Assembly: GCA_963573385.1 (NCBI GenBank)
Contig: CAUYLG010070657.1
Span: 29,387-93,386 of the forward strand
Direction: 5' to 3'
DNA from: Cacajao melanocephalus
Lineage: Eukaryota > Chordata > Mammalia > Primates > Pitheciidae
DNA: 64,000 bases
The notes beneath the pieces were generated by a model, which worked only from the letters and a program-made list of their open reading frames with translations, had not been told where the DNA came from and searched no databases. Shown here piece by piece: positions 15,161 to 27,152 of the stretch. The translations under genes and the position numbers were made by a program. The first letter of the stretch is position 1; every line of letters begins with the position of its first letter.

Positions 15161-15463
15161 GGCTGACTGCAGTGGCTCATGCCTGTAATCCCAGCACTTT
15201 GGGAGGCTGAGGCGGGCGGATCACCTGCGGACAGGAGTTGTAGACCAGCCTGACCAACATGATGAAACCCCATTTCTATTAAAAATACAAAAATTAGCCA
15301 GGCATGGTGGCAGCCACCTGTAATCCCAGCTACTTAGGAGGCTGAGGCATGAGAATCGCTTGAACTGGGGGGCAAAAGTTACAGTGAGCCAAGATTGCAC
15401 CACTGCATTCCAGCCTAGGTGAAAGAGTGAGACCCTGTCTCCAAAACGAACAAACAAAAAAGC
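15161..15463 (+). repeat. Alu with perfect 19-bp target duplication
   Basis: Full-length sense Alu, GGCTGACTGCAGTGGCTCATG to an A-rich (CAAA) tail. The flanks at 15142-15160 and 15464-15482 are identical: AGAATTATTACATTTTCTT. This pins both boundaries and shows ordinary L1-mediated retrotransposition. Confidence 0.98.
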
Positions 15464-15482
15464 AGAATTATTACATTTTCTT

Positions 15483-15839
15483 GGAGGATTTAATGTTTTA
15501 GTATTATGTACTTCTTTTTCACTAAAAATACATATTGCCTTAAAATGTATTTGTTAGTATAAATAGGGGTATTATCTTCCTTTTGGGTAGTGTTTGTCTG
15601 TAGACTATTTCCATCTGGGTTACTGGAAACTGGCAAATGCCTCAGGGTAGCTGCTGGATTGAGAGCCTGCTTCCCACCTTGGATGCTTGCTCTGGCTTTC
15701 TATTATTTTAGGATTTCCTTAATTTTCTTATTGTCTTGCAAGCTCAGCTGTGCCCTAGAATGGATTTTTAAAAAGAATTGGATCTAACGTTTTTAGGAGG
15801 TTTATTTTATCTGGTATCTTATGAGAAGTAGAAATTCTT
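15483..15839. other. Unassigned non-coding DNA
   Basis: No repeat recognised. The 65-codon frame at 15590-15787 has no recognisable product. Confidence 0.4.
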
Positions 15840-16050
15840 CTCCATTTTCTGCCCATTTAAATCCCTCTCATGTTTAAAGGCTCCAAAGCTACCTCTTTGG
15901 AGAGCTCTTCTGTCAGACAGAATTAATCCCTCCCTCTGGATTTCCCCTATTATTTATGCCTTGATTTAGCATTCATTTCATTTTGTCTTATGTAATTCTC
16001 ATTTACATGTCTTAGCTCATGCAGTTCTTTTCCACTTAACCTTCAACAGT
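15840..16050 (+). repeat. L2 fragment
   Basis: 'CAGACAGAATTAATCCCTCCCTCTGGATTTCCC' with surrounding 'TACCTCTTTGGAGAGCTCTTCTG' and later 'CATTTACATGTCTTAGCTC' follows the segment upstream of the L2 3' end. The terminal motif itself is missing. Confidence 0.55.
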
Positions 16051-16383
16051 GTTTTCCCTCTTCTTGCCCATTTTCCTAAATGCTGTAGATTCTTCCCAAG
16101 TCTACTACAAATGTAATGTTCCCCATGATAGCATCAAATATTCTGTTCTTCACTGATGTGTTTCATTTCTGAATTCATATTACCTTAGTTTATGTCACTG
16201 AAATAGCACCTCTGGTTCATAAGCTTGCCTTGTTCTCTAATTTTATGATGGTCCGAGATAGAAACCGGAAAGAAGTTAGTCATTTCTTGTTCTAACCCAC
16301 CCTGTTGTCTGTTGGAGTCTTCTTGACTCTTTAATTGTAGATGAGATTGACTTGATTGATCACTGCACACTGAGCATTTGTCT
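16051..16383. other. Unassigned non-coding DNA
   Basis: Nothing recognised. A 70-codon minus-strand frame at 16185-16397 is regarded as chance. Confidence 0.4.
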
Positions 16384-16384
16384 A

Positions 16385-17124
<740 letters not shown>

Positions 17125-17345
17125 TAATTGCTGTACTCATCGACATGGATGAATTTCAAAAACATATTGTGGAATGGAAGAAACAACCTCAGAGGAGAAT
17201 AAATTCAGAATTACTCCATTCAAATAAAGTATAAAAACAAGTAAAACTGAACTATTTATTGTTTGGGGTTATGTACAAAGGTAATAAAAATAATTTGAGG
17301 GCATATGGGAATCCTCTATTTATTGACCTGGGAGTCAGATGCAAA
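17125..17345 (+). repeat. Old L1 3' fragment
   Basis: 'GACATGGATGAATTTCAAAAACATA', a 'GGAATGGAAGAAACAA' block, 'AATTACTCCATTCAAATAAAG' and 'AAAAACAAGTAAAACTGA' follow the order of an old L1 end (..GAATCTCAAAAACAT..GAAAGAAGCC..GATTCCATTTATATGAAG..AAAACAGGCAAAACTAAT). Confidence 0.6.
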
Positions 17346-18635
17346 TATTTCATTTTATTACTGATCTTTAAATTTTGTATATACATTTATACAGTTTCAT
17401 ATACTTCATATAATTTCAAAATATAAAAAATACATAAATGAGGCAAAAAGGCAAAAACATATAAAATACACCAATGTCAAGAAAGCAGAATGTGTCAGAA
17501 ACTTTTAAATTTCCCAACATTATATCTGTAGATGAACAGATCTTACCTAAATGTTTTTGACCTTGGGAAAAAATAAAGTACAGTTGTTACTAAACAGAAA
17601 GTCTTTCCTCTTGCTGAATATATCAACTGCAGAGGAGAAAATCAGTGACTCATAACATACTACACCCAGTGTCTGCACAAAGGATTTAGATTAATTATTC
17701 TTGGTTGGTTCAGACATATTTCTCTAAGATCTTGACAACTGATATTGGTTGGTTATGACCCAATCCATTACAAAGAAACCAAAGAAACAGACTGTAATCA
17801 TTTCTGTGAAAATAGAAAAGTTTAAGTATAGCCAATTATTATTAATAGTTGCAGAATAAACAAGAATAAACATAACACATTGTTTAAGCTGATAACTAGG
17901 GATCTTTACTCAGAGTGTAAGAATATGCTTTTAAACTTTTTTTATATTTAGAACAATAACTCTGCTACAAGTTTGCATTTAGATTTTTAGATTAATATAG
18001 GATCTTCTTTCAGAGATTAAAAATGAAAAAAGCTAACAATTTTTCCTATATAGAATGTTTCAAAGCTCATGATAAAATTAAAGCTTTATATAATACCAAA
18101 TGCAGTTTCCTCATTTGTATGCATTACTTTATTTTCTTTTTACTTTATTCTCATTTCCCAATATAATAAAAATACCATCTTTTTTTTTTTTAAAAAGGAC
18201 TGTTTGTGTTAATCATATGGCTGTATGTATTTTCACAGACTTAGTATCCTCAACCTGAGAGTGTTTATATTACTATTTCTCAGCATTTTCAATAGCAAGC
18301 TTGCTAGGCCTTTGAATAGGTAAAATAGATACCCCAGAGAGATGTGACTTTTTCATGAAGTCAGTGGGTTTTCTTTATAAGAAGACCAGGTTCCCTTTTC
18401 TCCTCTTGTAAGAAAAGTGAGAGTTGACACCATTGTGCAGCAAGCCAGATATACCTCAACCCTTGGCTTCTCCCCAGAACCTCAGAATGTGCACTTCTGA
18501 TTGTATTTTTAAAAAATATCATTATTGTGTTGATGTTTACGGTTTGTATTGAACACATGTTTGGAATACGGATTTGTGGTAAGTGCTATTTTGTTTTCCT
18601 AAACCCGTACTTGTGGACCACTATAGATATATAAG
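17346..18635. other. Unassigned AT-rich DNA
   Basis: Nothing recognised apart from short homopolymer runs (poly(T) at 18180-18191). Confidence 0.4.
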
Positions 18636-18639
18636 GTAT

Positions 18640-18710
18640 AAGATTATATTAATATATATGCACATATATGTATACACATACACATATGCATATACACATG
18701 CACTACATGC
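18640..18710. repeat. Degenerate (TA)n/(CA)n tract
   Basis: Alternating TATATA, CACATATATG and TATACACATACACATATG units with point changes. Confidence 0.75.
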
Positions 18711-19397
18711 ATCTGTGTCTGTGTACAGTGGATGTGTAAGACTGTGAATATTGAAAAGTCTCACTTTAAGCAAGAGCTTCAAAATGAACTCAAATAAAAA
18801 GGAAACATACTTTCCCTAAGTTCCAAACTATCCCAGGGTGCTCAGCTCCACTGCCTCCCTGAGTTTTCTCCAAATGCAACTTATTTGTCATAGATTTGGA
18901 GGACCCGTGAAGATGAAATGCAGCTCTAGCAATGGAGAGGGGATAGCTAGGGAAGGTCTTTGTCCATTCAACACACCCTTCAGGAGAGAAGCCCACTATT
19001 CTGAAGTTACCATTTGGCCTCGTCTCCCCTGAATGATGAGAAAATTGCAAGTCACATCCAGTTTGTTAGTTTTATTTCAATTATGATAATTTTAGCTGAA
19101 AGCTAAATTAGAGCTTAATTTTAGTCACAGCCAGCAGGAGCAGATGCTACTTTTCTGGCTCCTGGACATTTCTTCTCATATGAACAAACATGCCTACCCC
19201 CCTTCTCTCTTCTCCCTACCTTCTGTATCCCATCTAAAGCAACATAGGAAAAAATGGACAGGCATTCTTAAATCGCAAAGAATCACCTTTTATTATTTTG
19301 TGTTTGTGTATAAATAATTTCTGTTTATTCTAAAAGTGCTTTCCACACTGAAAATAGTACAGTGTTGCTCAGAAGACAAGTATATATAAAAAAAGTC
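18711..19397. other. Unassigned non-coding DNA
   Basis: No family recognised. The 86- and 64-codon frames at 18790-19050 on opposite strands overlap each other and have no recognisable product. Confidence 0.4.
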
Positions 19398-20549
19398 TAT
19401 TTTCTTTATTTTTAAAAATTTCAACTTTTATTTTAGATACAGAGGGCACATGTGCAGGTTTATTACATGGGTATACTGCACCCAGGTAGTGAGCATCGTA
19501 CCCAGTAGGTAGTTTTTCGACTCATTCCTCCTCTCTCTAGTAGTCTGCAGTGTCTATTATTCATATATTTATGTCCATGTGTGCTCGATATGTAGCTCCC
19601 ACTTATAAGTGAAAATATACAGTATTTGTCTTTCTGCTCCTGCATTAATTGACTTAGGATTATGGTCTCCAGCTCCTTCCATGTTTCTGCAAAGAACATG
19701 ACTTCAATCTTTTTATGGCTGTGTAGTCTTCCATGGTGGATACATACCACGTTTCCTTTATCCAGTCCACTATTGATGGGGACTTTGGTCCATTCCATGT
19801 TTTTGCTATTCTGAATAGCATGGCAATGAATGCATTAGTGCATGTGCCTTTTTAGTGTAATGATCTATTTTCCTTTGGGCTTACACTTAGTAATGGGATT
19901 GCTGACTTGAATGGTAGCTCTGTTTTAAGTTCTTTGAGAAATCCCCAAATTGCTTTCCATGGTGGCCGAACTAATTTACATTCTTACCAACAGTATATAA
20001 ATGTCCTCTTTTCTCCACAGCCTTGCCAGCATCTGTTATTTTTTGACTTTTTGTGATAGCCATTATGACTGGTATGAGATGATATATCATTGTGGTTTTG
20101 ATTTGCATTTCTCTTGTGATTTATTATAATGAGCATTTTTAAGTATGTTTGTTAGCCACTTGTATGTCTTCTTTTAAGATATGTCTATTCTTGTCATTTG
20201 ATGGAGTTTTTTTTTTTTTTGGCTCATTGATTTGTTTAAGTTACTTATGGATTCTGGATATTAGATCTTGTTAGATGCAGTTTGTGAATATTTTCTCTTA
20301 TTCTGTAGGGTGTTTGTTTCCTCTATTGAGAGTTTCTTTTGCTGTGCCAAAGCTCTTTAGTTTAATTAGGTTTCACTTATAAATTTTTGTTCTTATTACA
20401 ATTTTTTGGGGGGACTTGACCAAAAATTACTTTCCAAGGCTTATATTAAGAAGGGTATTTCCTAGGTTTTCTGGTAGAGTTTTTATAGTTTGAGGTCTTA
20501 CATTTAAATATTTAATCCATCTAGAGTTACTTGTTGTATATGGTGAAAC
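19398..20549 (-). repeat. L1 3' end, antisense (first part)
   Basis: The plus strand reads as the reverse complement of an L1 3' end: 'TTTTATTTTAGATACAGAGGGCACATGTGCAGG', the ORF2 C-terminal region, then more internal ORF2. Translated on the minus strand it retains 'WKELETIILSQLMQEQKDKY' and 'FSLISGSY' (about 19560-19680), the L1 ORF2 C-terminus. Frameshifts and stops break it. Divergence suits an L1PB/L1MA-age element. It resumes after the nested Alu. Confidence 0.95.
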
Positions 20550-20562
20550 GTAAAGTTCCAGT

Positions 20563-20866
20563 GCTGGATGTGGTGGTTCATGCCTGTGATCCCAGCACTT
20601 TGGGAGGCCGAGGTGAGTGGATTGCCTGAGATCAGGAGTTTGAGACCAGGCTGGCCAACATGGCAAAACCCTGTCTCTACTAAAAATACAAAAATTAGCC
20701 AGGTGTGGTGGCAGACGCTTGTAATCCTAGCTACTTGGGAGGCTGAGGCAAGCAGAATCACTTGAACCCAGGAAGCGGAGGTTGCAATGAGCCTAGATCG
20801 CAACATCGCACACCAGCCTGCTGGGTGACAGAGTGAGACTCCATCTCGGAAAAAAAAAAAAAAAAG
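20563..20866 (+). repeat. Alu nested in the antisense L1
   Basis: Sense Alu GCTGGATGTGGTGGTTCATG to a poly(A) tail at 20850-20865. The L1 sequence GTAAAGTTCCAGT is present on both sides (20550-20562 and 20867-20879), a perfect 13-bp target duplication, so the Alu is younger than the L1. Confidence 0.98.
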
Positions 20867-20879
20867 GTAAAGTTCCAGT

Positions 20880-21115
20880 TTTGTTAGTTTCATTCTTCTG
20901 TATATGACTAGCCAGCTATCCCAGCACCATTTATTGAATAGGGAATCCTTTCCTTATTTCTTGTTTTTGTTGGCCCTGTCAAAGATCAGATGGTTGTAAA
21001 TATGTGGCTTTATTTCTGAGCTTTCTATTCTGTTCCATTGGTCTATGTCTGTTTTTGTACCAGTACCATGCTGTTATGTTATGGTTTAGTTCGAAGCTGG
21101 GCAATGTGCCTCAGA
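20880..21115 (-). repeat. L1 3' end, antisense (second part)
   Basis: Continues the ORF2 region interrupted by the Alu: 'TATATGACTAGCCAGCTATCCCAGCACC' through 'GGTCTATGTCTGTTTTTGTACC' and 'GTTCGAAGCTGGGCAATGTGC', where similarity ends. This is the 5' truncation point of the L1. Confidence 0.93.
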
Positions 21116-21236
21116 TGCTGGTCACCTATTAGACCCAAGTTCTAATAATTACATTGAAAGAAAAACTAATTTTTGACATACAGATATTCACAAAGGAAAA
21201 TGTTAATTATGTCCTAATATCTGTCCTTAGCTTTTT

Positions 21237-21930
21237 AAATAATAATAGCCTTATTAAGATATAATTCATCCATTTAAAGTGTACAAGTCAATGGTTTTTA
21301 GTCTATTGACAGAGTTGTGCAACCATCACTGTAGTCAATTTTAGAACATTTTCTTCACCCAAAAAAGAAGTCCTGTGCCTGATAGCAGTCACTCCCCATT
21401 TTTATCTAACATCCCCTAGTCCCTGACAATCTCCAGTCTAATTTCTGTATCTATGGATTTGCTTATTCTGGACATTTTCTATAAACAGAATTTTTAAAAA
21501 GTGGTCTTCTGTAAATGGCTTTAACTTATCACAATATTTAAATTATCACAGTATTTATCACAATGTTTTTAAGGTTCATCCATGCTTTAGCATATATCAG
21601 CACTTCATTTTATTGTGGCATAATATTCCTCTGTATGGATAGATCACATTTTGCTTATTCATTCATCAGCTGATGGACATTTGGATTGTTTGCATGTTTT
21701 GGCTCTTATGAATAATGTTGCCATAAACATTCATGTATGAGTCTTCGTGTGGACATATTTTAAAAATTTCTCTTGGATATATACCTTGGAATCAAATTAC
21801 TGGGTCATAGGGTAACTCCATATTTAATCCTTTGAAAGACTGCAAGAATTTTCCCCAAAGTGGCTGTACCATTTTCCGTTCCCATCAGCAGTGTGTGAGA
21901 GTTCCAACTACTCACTGTCCTAAGCTTTTA
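21237..21930 (-). repeat. Older L1 segment, antisense
   Basis: 'TAATTCATCCATTTAAAGTGTACAAGTCAATGG', 'GTGCAACCATCACTGTAG', 'GCAGTCACTCCCCATT', 'TTCATCAGCTGATGGACATTTGG' and 'GTGGCTGTACCATTTT..TTCCCATCAGCAGTG' are the landmarks of the reverse complement of an L1M 3' region. It is more diverged than its neighbour, so a separate, older insertion. Confidence 0.92.
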
Positions 21931-23789
21931 ATTTGATTTTTGTTATTGAGCCACACTAGAATAAAAGTCTATACTTAACTGCAATGTTACAGTGTTAACA
22001 CCAGAAGCAATATTTAACAAGCCTGTTATGACTTTTGCAGGTGCATTTTAGGATTTGGTTTTAAAGCACTTGAGAACAATCTTTCTATAGCTCTTTGCTG
22101 GGAGTCAGAAAGTTTTCTAATACTAGAGCTCTCTGAATACTGGAAAAACAAGATTGCTGCCCCAAAAATTGCTTTTCTTTGTTCTCTGCGGACATCAGAT
22201 ATGAGTCTGTGGTTTGGGCTTCTGATGAGTTTGTCTGTATGTGATTCAATGGTGGTGGGTTTTTCGGTTTACTCCTCAAATGACTTTTTTTCTTTCTGCA
22301 TGCTTGTGGAAAAGGGAAGATGAAAAAAACAAAAAGAATCTATCAGAGACCTCTCTGATGCAGTGTATTGGAGAGTTCATGTGTAGCTTCATCTGGAATT
22401 CTTCTTTTTTTTGTCTTGAAAAGTCACTCTTTAGCACACATGAACACTTTGATCTTTCACACGCTGTTTTCTTGGCAAGATGCTTGCCTTACATTCCCCC
22501 TCTTTGGATTCTGAAATGTTTACTTCTCGTTCACAAGTCCAAGTACATTTGTGTCTCTTCCTTGACAACAAACTGAACTGTTAGGAGAAGAGATACTGAA
22601 CCTTCACAGTGCCTTGCATTATATTGTCTCCTAGCCCAGAGTTTTCATTGAGATGTGAGAACATTCAGTTCTAATAAGTTTTGCTCGCTTTTTACTATTG
22701 TTCATAAGCAGTGTTGTTATAGAAATAGACTGTGCTGAGGCATATATATGTACAGAAAGCTGACAAAAAAACCTGGAAGGCTTGAAAATGGGCCTTTTAA
22801 TCTTTGGGATTGGATTGAGAGGAGACTCACCACAATGCGGATTTCCACTTTAAGTTTTCTTTACACTGGAGTGTATCTTATTTGTGATTGTTTGAGATGG
22901 CATTTCAGCTGACTTCAACACTGTCAACAGCTGCCAGCCCCAGCATGGCCCAGCAGCTGGTGTAGAGGGTTTGGGGTTGGGCCCAGCATGCCCAGAGTCG
23001 GGCAAGAATGAGGATACTGGGACCCCTGTTTCCCACATGAGTGGGATGTTGGGTCAGTCTGTTGTCTTTGGTGACTTGGGGAGCCCCACTTCCTCACAGA
23101 GACTCCTGTGTGAGGACCCATGATGTCAGATCAGATTGGTATGGATGCTGATCCAGGTCAGCCTGGCATTTGTCTCATGCCCTTGCATATTATAATGTGG
23201 ATTTCTGACCCCTTCCTAGGGCTGAAGCATGCAGCAAGCATGATTGCCTTGGTCCAGGTGCTATTCTTTGCATAATTATCCCCTTTCATTCCATCCTGAT
23301 TATGATGAATAATCAACAGCCGTTTTTTTTTTACTTTGTCTAGTAAATTCAACTTTTTTTTTAAAAAAAAGAAGATAAGGTTGCTTCTTTCAACTTATCG
23401 AAGACAATAGGATATTTAAAAAATGTCCTTCAGTCTGTCTGCTTTGAATCTCATGCTGTTAGACTGAATCACCTGTGATCCCTCCATGTTGAAGTTGTCT
23501 ACCTGTCCCTACATCACTCCCCTCAATCCTTGAAGATTTTTCTCACTTTACAGCACTGTCATAATTTCTGGTGATCTCATGATCTTTTTGCCTCTCATGT
23601 CCTTTATCACCACTCCCCTGCTGATGGTATTTTTCCTCCAGTCTTCCTCAGCTAGTCCAGCCTATATATCATTGTTACTTATCATGTGAACTTCTCTGTA
23701 TCTTAATTCCAAGAATCTCATCCTCTGATCACCATGTCTTAGGTCTCCAACTTACTTTCTCTGTACCATGTTTCCAGTAATTCTTCATC
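21931..23789. other. Unassigned DNA, moderately GC-rich near 22.9-23.1 kb
   Basis: No repeat recognised. 22900-23140 is richer in G and C than the surroundings but CpG-poor, with overlapping minus-strand frames of 62 and 65 codons that have no recognisable product. 22241-22576 holds a 111-codon frame without domain or context. Confidence 0.4.
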
Positions 23790-24461
23790 TTCTCTAGGAA
23801 CCACAATCAACTGGCTACCTCCTTTTCACTGCCTCTCACTGTCCTCATTCCAGAACTTCCTCGTGACTCAGCGTAAATTCCATAGTCGGTCATTTTAGCC
23901 CCTCTCTTGCCCTTTCCCTTGATGTTCCTGCTCCTCTGTCACGTCATTGGACTTTCCCAGCAATGCCACAGTCTGTGGCAGATTCATCCCTCTGCCTCCT
24001 CTACCCATGCAGATGAATGTGGTTGGGGTAAAAATAGAGAACCATGCTGGTAGATTTCACTTAGAGTTACAGCCATGAATCTCAAATGAGCTTGTACCAT
24101 ACTTCCTTGGCCCATTCACTCTGTACTCTCCTAGACTATCTCATACTTTCCCCCCCAAACTCCCAACAGTTCCCATCATCATTCTCAGCTAATGACTTTA
24201 TTCTGACTTCACTGAAAAAGAAAGTGGAACTCATCAGAACAGAACTTCTGGACTCCCATCATCTCCTCTCTCCACTCACATACTCTGCCTTTATAACAAC
24301 TACCACAGACAAATGTTTTCCCTTCTAGATCAAGCCAATCCTTCAACCTAATAGATACCTCTCTCTCTATTCAAGAACATTATTCCAGGAATTTCCTGCT
24401 TCTGACCTGCATAATCTATTTTCCCTCTCTATTTGGTCATCCACATCTACATTTCTATTTC
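23790..24461 (+). repeat. L2 LINE, internal part (before Alu)
   Basis: Firmly recognisable from about 24190: 'GACTTTATTCTGACTTCACTGAAAAAGAAAGTGGAACTCATCAGAAC' in substance follows the L2 ORF2 stretch '..TTATTTCACTGAAAAAATAGAAGCCATCAGA..'. The earlier C/T-rich part is probably the same element but too diverged to be sure. It continues beyond the Alu. Confidence 0.65.
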
Positions 24462-24790
24462 TGACTGGACGCCATAGCTCATGCCTGTATTCCCAACACT
24501 TTGGAGCACACACCCCTCAAGACCTTTGAGAGGCCAAGGTGGGTGGATCGCTTGAGCTCATCAGTTTGAGACTGGCCTGGGCAACATGGAGAAACCCCAT
24601 CTCTACAAAAAATACAAACATTATCCAGGTGTGGTGCATGCCTATAGTCCCAGCTTCTCAAGAGGCTGAGGTAGGAGGATGGCTTGAGCCTGGGAGGTGG
24701 AGGTTGCAGTGAGCTGAGATTGTGCCAGTGAACTCCAGCCTAGGCAATAGAGCCAGACCTTGTCTCAAAAAATAAAATAAAAAATAAGAA
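24462..24790 (+). repeat. Alu in L2, with an internal 24-base insertion
   Basis: Sense Alu from TGACTGGACGCCATAGCTC to an (AAAAT)-type tail. After 'CCCAACACTTTGG' the expected 'GAGGCCAAGG' is delayed by 24 bases at 24505-24528. The inserted bases match an L2 segment at 25840-25863 (see findings). The rest of the Alu is of ordinary length. Confidence 0.95.
24502..24528 (+). other. 27-base copy of L2 sequence inside the Alu
   Basis: TGGAGCACACACCCCTCAAG plus GACCTTTG (24502-24528 overall, 27 bases) is the same as 25837-25863 at 26 of 27 positions. It is foreign to Alu. In the L2 consensus the equivalent place reads 'GGCACGCTCCCGCCTCAGGGCCTTTG', so the downstream L2 is the source. Confidence 0.85.
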
Positions 24791-26185
24791 ATTTAAAAAT
24801 AAGATAAAATGCTATTTTCCCCCCTTAAAAGAAAATAAACCCTTACTTAACATCACTCTCAAGCATCTGCTTTCTCTTAACCACTTTACAGCAAAACTCT
24901 AAAAAGAATCTACTGTCTTCATTCTACATTTTCCTTTCTTTCATGAACCTGCTATAATCAGGCTTTCTTTCTGTCACTCCATTAAAACTGCTCTGTCGAG
25001 GCCACTGATGGCCTACATGTAGCTAAATCTGATGGTCAGTGGTCAGTTTTCTTCTCACCTGCCCTATCAGCAGATTCCACAAAGAATCACTTCCTTCATT
25101 TTCAAACACTTTCTTCTTCACTTGATTTTCAGGACTCCGTACTCTCCTGGTGTGCCTCCTACCTCACAGGTGATTCTTCCCAGTCTTCCTAACTAGTTCC
25201 CTTTAACCTCTTCTACCTCCTTGCACTGGTTCATCACAAGCTTCAGTCCTTGGACCCCTTCTCTACTTTTCCATACTCATGACTCTAAATACTATCTATA
25301 TTTTACACTTACAAATCAATATGTACTCCCAGCCTACATACCTTTCTGTCATGAATAATACATCTAATTGCATATATAGTGACTTCTTTTAGATATCTGA
25401 TAGATGATCTCAATGTAATGTATCCAACCATCTAAACTTCTCTCCAGATCTGCTCCTTCCACAGTCTTCCTTATCTTAGTAAGTAGAAACTATCCTTTGG
25501 GTGCTCAGACTAAAAATCTTGTGTTATCTCTAACCTCTTTCCTTTCTGTTACCTCAAACACAACCTTTAAGCAAGTCCTATAAGTCTGTCTTCAAAACAT
25601 ATCCAGAGGATGACCACTGTTTGCCACCTTCACCACCGCCCACAGGTCTTCCTAACTGCCCTCATGACTTCCACCTTTGCTTTCCTGAACTTTATTCTCA
25701 ACATGGCAACTGCAGCCTCACAGATCAAGGCACTCCTTTGCTCAGTTTTACTTTTATTGTTGTGCCTAGCTTGGGTCTCATACGTATCTTTAAGATAGCC
25801 ATATAAAGTTCCAGCCCATTAGCTCCTTGCTGTTTGTGGAGCACACACCCCTCAGGACCTTTGCCCTCCCTGTGCCTCCTGCCTGGATCCCTGGCCCACA
25901 TGCCTTCTTCCTGTCTTTACTCAGTATCATCTCCACTGAAGAACCTATTTAAAGTTGCAATCTGCTGCCTTCTGGCACTTTCTATTTTCCTTCCCTTCTT
26001 TATTTTGTGCAACAGTTATAACCATCTTTCATGCTATATATTTTACATCTTAATTTGTTTATTTTATTCCCACCACCAGCAGAATATATACTTCATAAGG
26101 GCAGGAATTTTTGTCCATTTCATTCAGTGCCAAGAACAGTGCCTGGCACACTAAGCCCTCAATAAATAGTTGTTGTCGCAGAAAT
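24791..26185 (+). repeat. L2 LINE, internal part to 3' end (after Alu)
   Basis: Long L2 run in sense orientation: 'ACTTTACAGCAAAACTC' (24886), 'AATCAGGCTTTCTTTCTGTCACTCCATTAAAACTGCTCTGTC', 'GATGGCCTACATGTAGCTAAATCTGATGGTCAG', 'CTTCAGTCCTTGGACCCCTTCTCTAC', 'CCTCAGGACCTTTGCCC' and the end 'CAGTGCCTGGCACACTAAGCCCTCAATAAATAG' (26138-26170). The stretch 25750-25812 lacks about 190 bases of the consensus and holds other sequence. RT coding is broken throughout. Confidence 0.85.
25774..25812 (+). repeat. 38-base local repeat, copy 1
   Basis: 25774-25798 matches 26486-26510 at 24 of 25 positions and the similarity runs on through TATAAAGTTCC / TATAAGGTCC. It is not part of the L2 consensus around it. 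Confidence 0.75.
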
Positions 26186-26485
26186 ACCACGTGGGATTTA
26201 AATTGGGCTTTCTTTCTTATTATAACCTACCTCTTCCCACAAAGGATATGAGGTGACAAGGCTCCTATAGATGAATCACATGGAAAAGCTGGATGCTTTA
26301 TTAGTCCTCTGTGCCTTCATGCTGGCCATGAAGATTTGCAGCAATAGAGGTCAGAGAGCTGGGCTCAGAGAGGAAACTGACGGTGACAGTTTTTAGCACT
26401 AACAGGCTTCCAGAAGTTACAGAAAACTCCTTTAAACGTCTTCAGAAGGTTTATTGAGTGGCTACCCTCTACCAATAAATTCACT
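26186..26485. other. Unassigned DNA after the L2 end
   Basis: No family recognised between the L2 terminus and the local repeats. Confidence 0.4.
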
Positions 26486-26523
26486 GGTCTCATACATATC
26501 TTTAAGATAGGTGTATAAGGTCC
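26486..26523 (+). repeat. 38-base local repeat, copy 2
   Basis: Partner of 25774-25812. It lies just upstream of the inverted L2 copy. Confidence 0.75.
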
Positions 26524-26528
26524 TCTTT

Positions 26529-26745
26529 TATGGTATAATAAAGAATTCTAAGGAAGAGAATACAAATGCTGTGATCTCCAGCACACCCGGAGAGTATAGT
26601 GTCCTGGAAATCAAGTGAAGAAGGTGTTTGAAAATGAAGGAAGTGTTATGATGTGGAATCTGCTGATAGGCCAGTAAGAGGAGAACTGACCCCTGACCAT
26701 ATAGTATATTAAATAATTCAAGGGAAGAGATTATGAATGGTGTGA
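26529..26745 (-). repeat. Inverted L2 fragment between 46-bp direct repeats
   Basis: 26581-26700, read on the minus strand, matches 25032-25155 of the L2 above at roughly 85% with short gaps. It shares many derived states with that copy that are absent from the L2 consensus. It is bracketed by direct repeats 26529-26574 and 26700-26745, which agree at 37 of 46 positions without gaps. An independent L2 insertion is unlikely. Confidence 0.8.
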
Positions 26746-26770
26746 GAATTCATAATATTGAGTTAGTACC

Positions 26771-27152
26771 TGTTAAGGGTGGAATTAAGTTCCTCTCTCC
26801 AAAAATACTGAAATTCTAACTCTAAGTCCATTGTGAATGTGACCTTATTTGGAAATAGGGTCTTTGGGATGGTCCTAGTCCAATATGACTGGTGTCTATG
26901 AAAATGGGGGCATTTGAACACAGGGAAACATACAGAGGGAAGATGATATGAAGCTAAAGAGAGAGAATAGCATCTATAAGCCAGGAATGCCTGGAGCTAC
27001 CCAGTAGCTACGGGAGAGGCCTAGAATAGATTGTCCCTCTTGATTCTCAGAAGGAACCAAGACAATTGACCTTGATCTCAGACTTCTGGTCTTCAGAACT
27101 GTGAGATAATCCATTTATGTTGCTTTTGCCACCCAGTTATGGCAGCATTACC
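26771..27152 (+). repeat. MLT1 LTR (ERVL-MaLR), solo
   Basis: 'GGTGGAATTAAGTTCCTC', 'GTGAATGTGACCTTATTTGG', 'TCCAATATGACTGGTGTC', 'GGTCTTCAGAACTGTGAGA' and 'CACCCAGTTATGGCAGC' occur in MLT1 order in sense orientation. Only an LTR is present. Confidence 0.9.

Noticed and set aside
22850..23150. GC-richer patch considered as a CpG island or exon
   Set aside because: CpG dinucleotides are few, frames in several phases are short, and no convincing splice pair was found.
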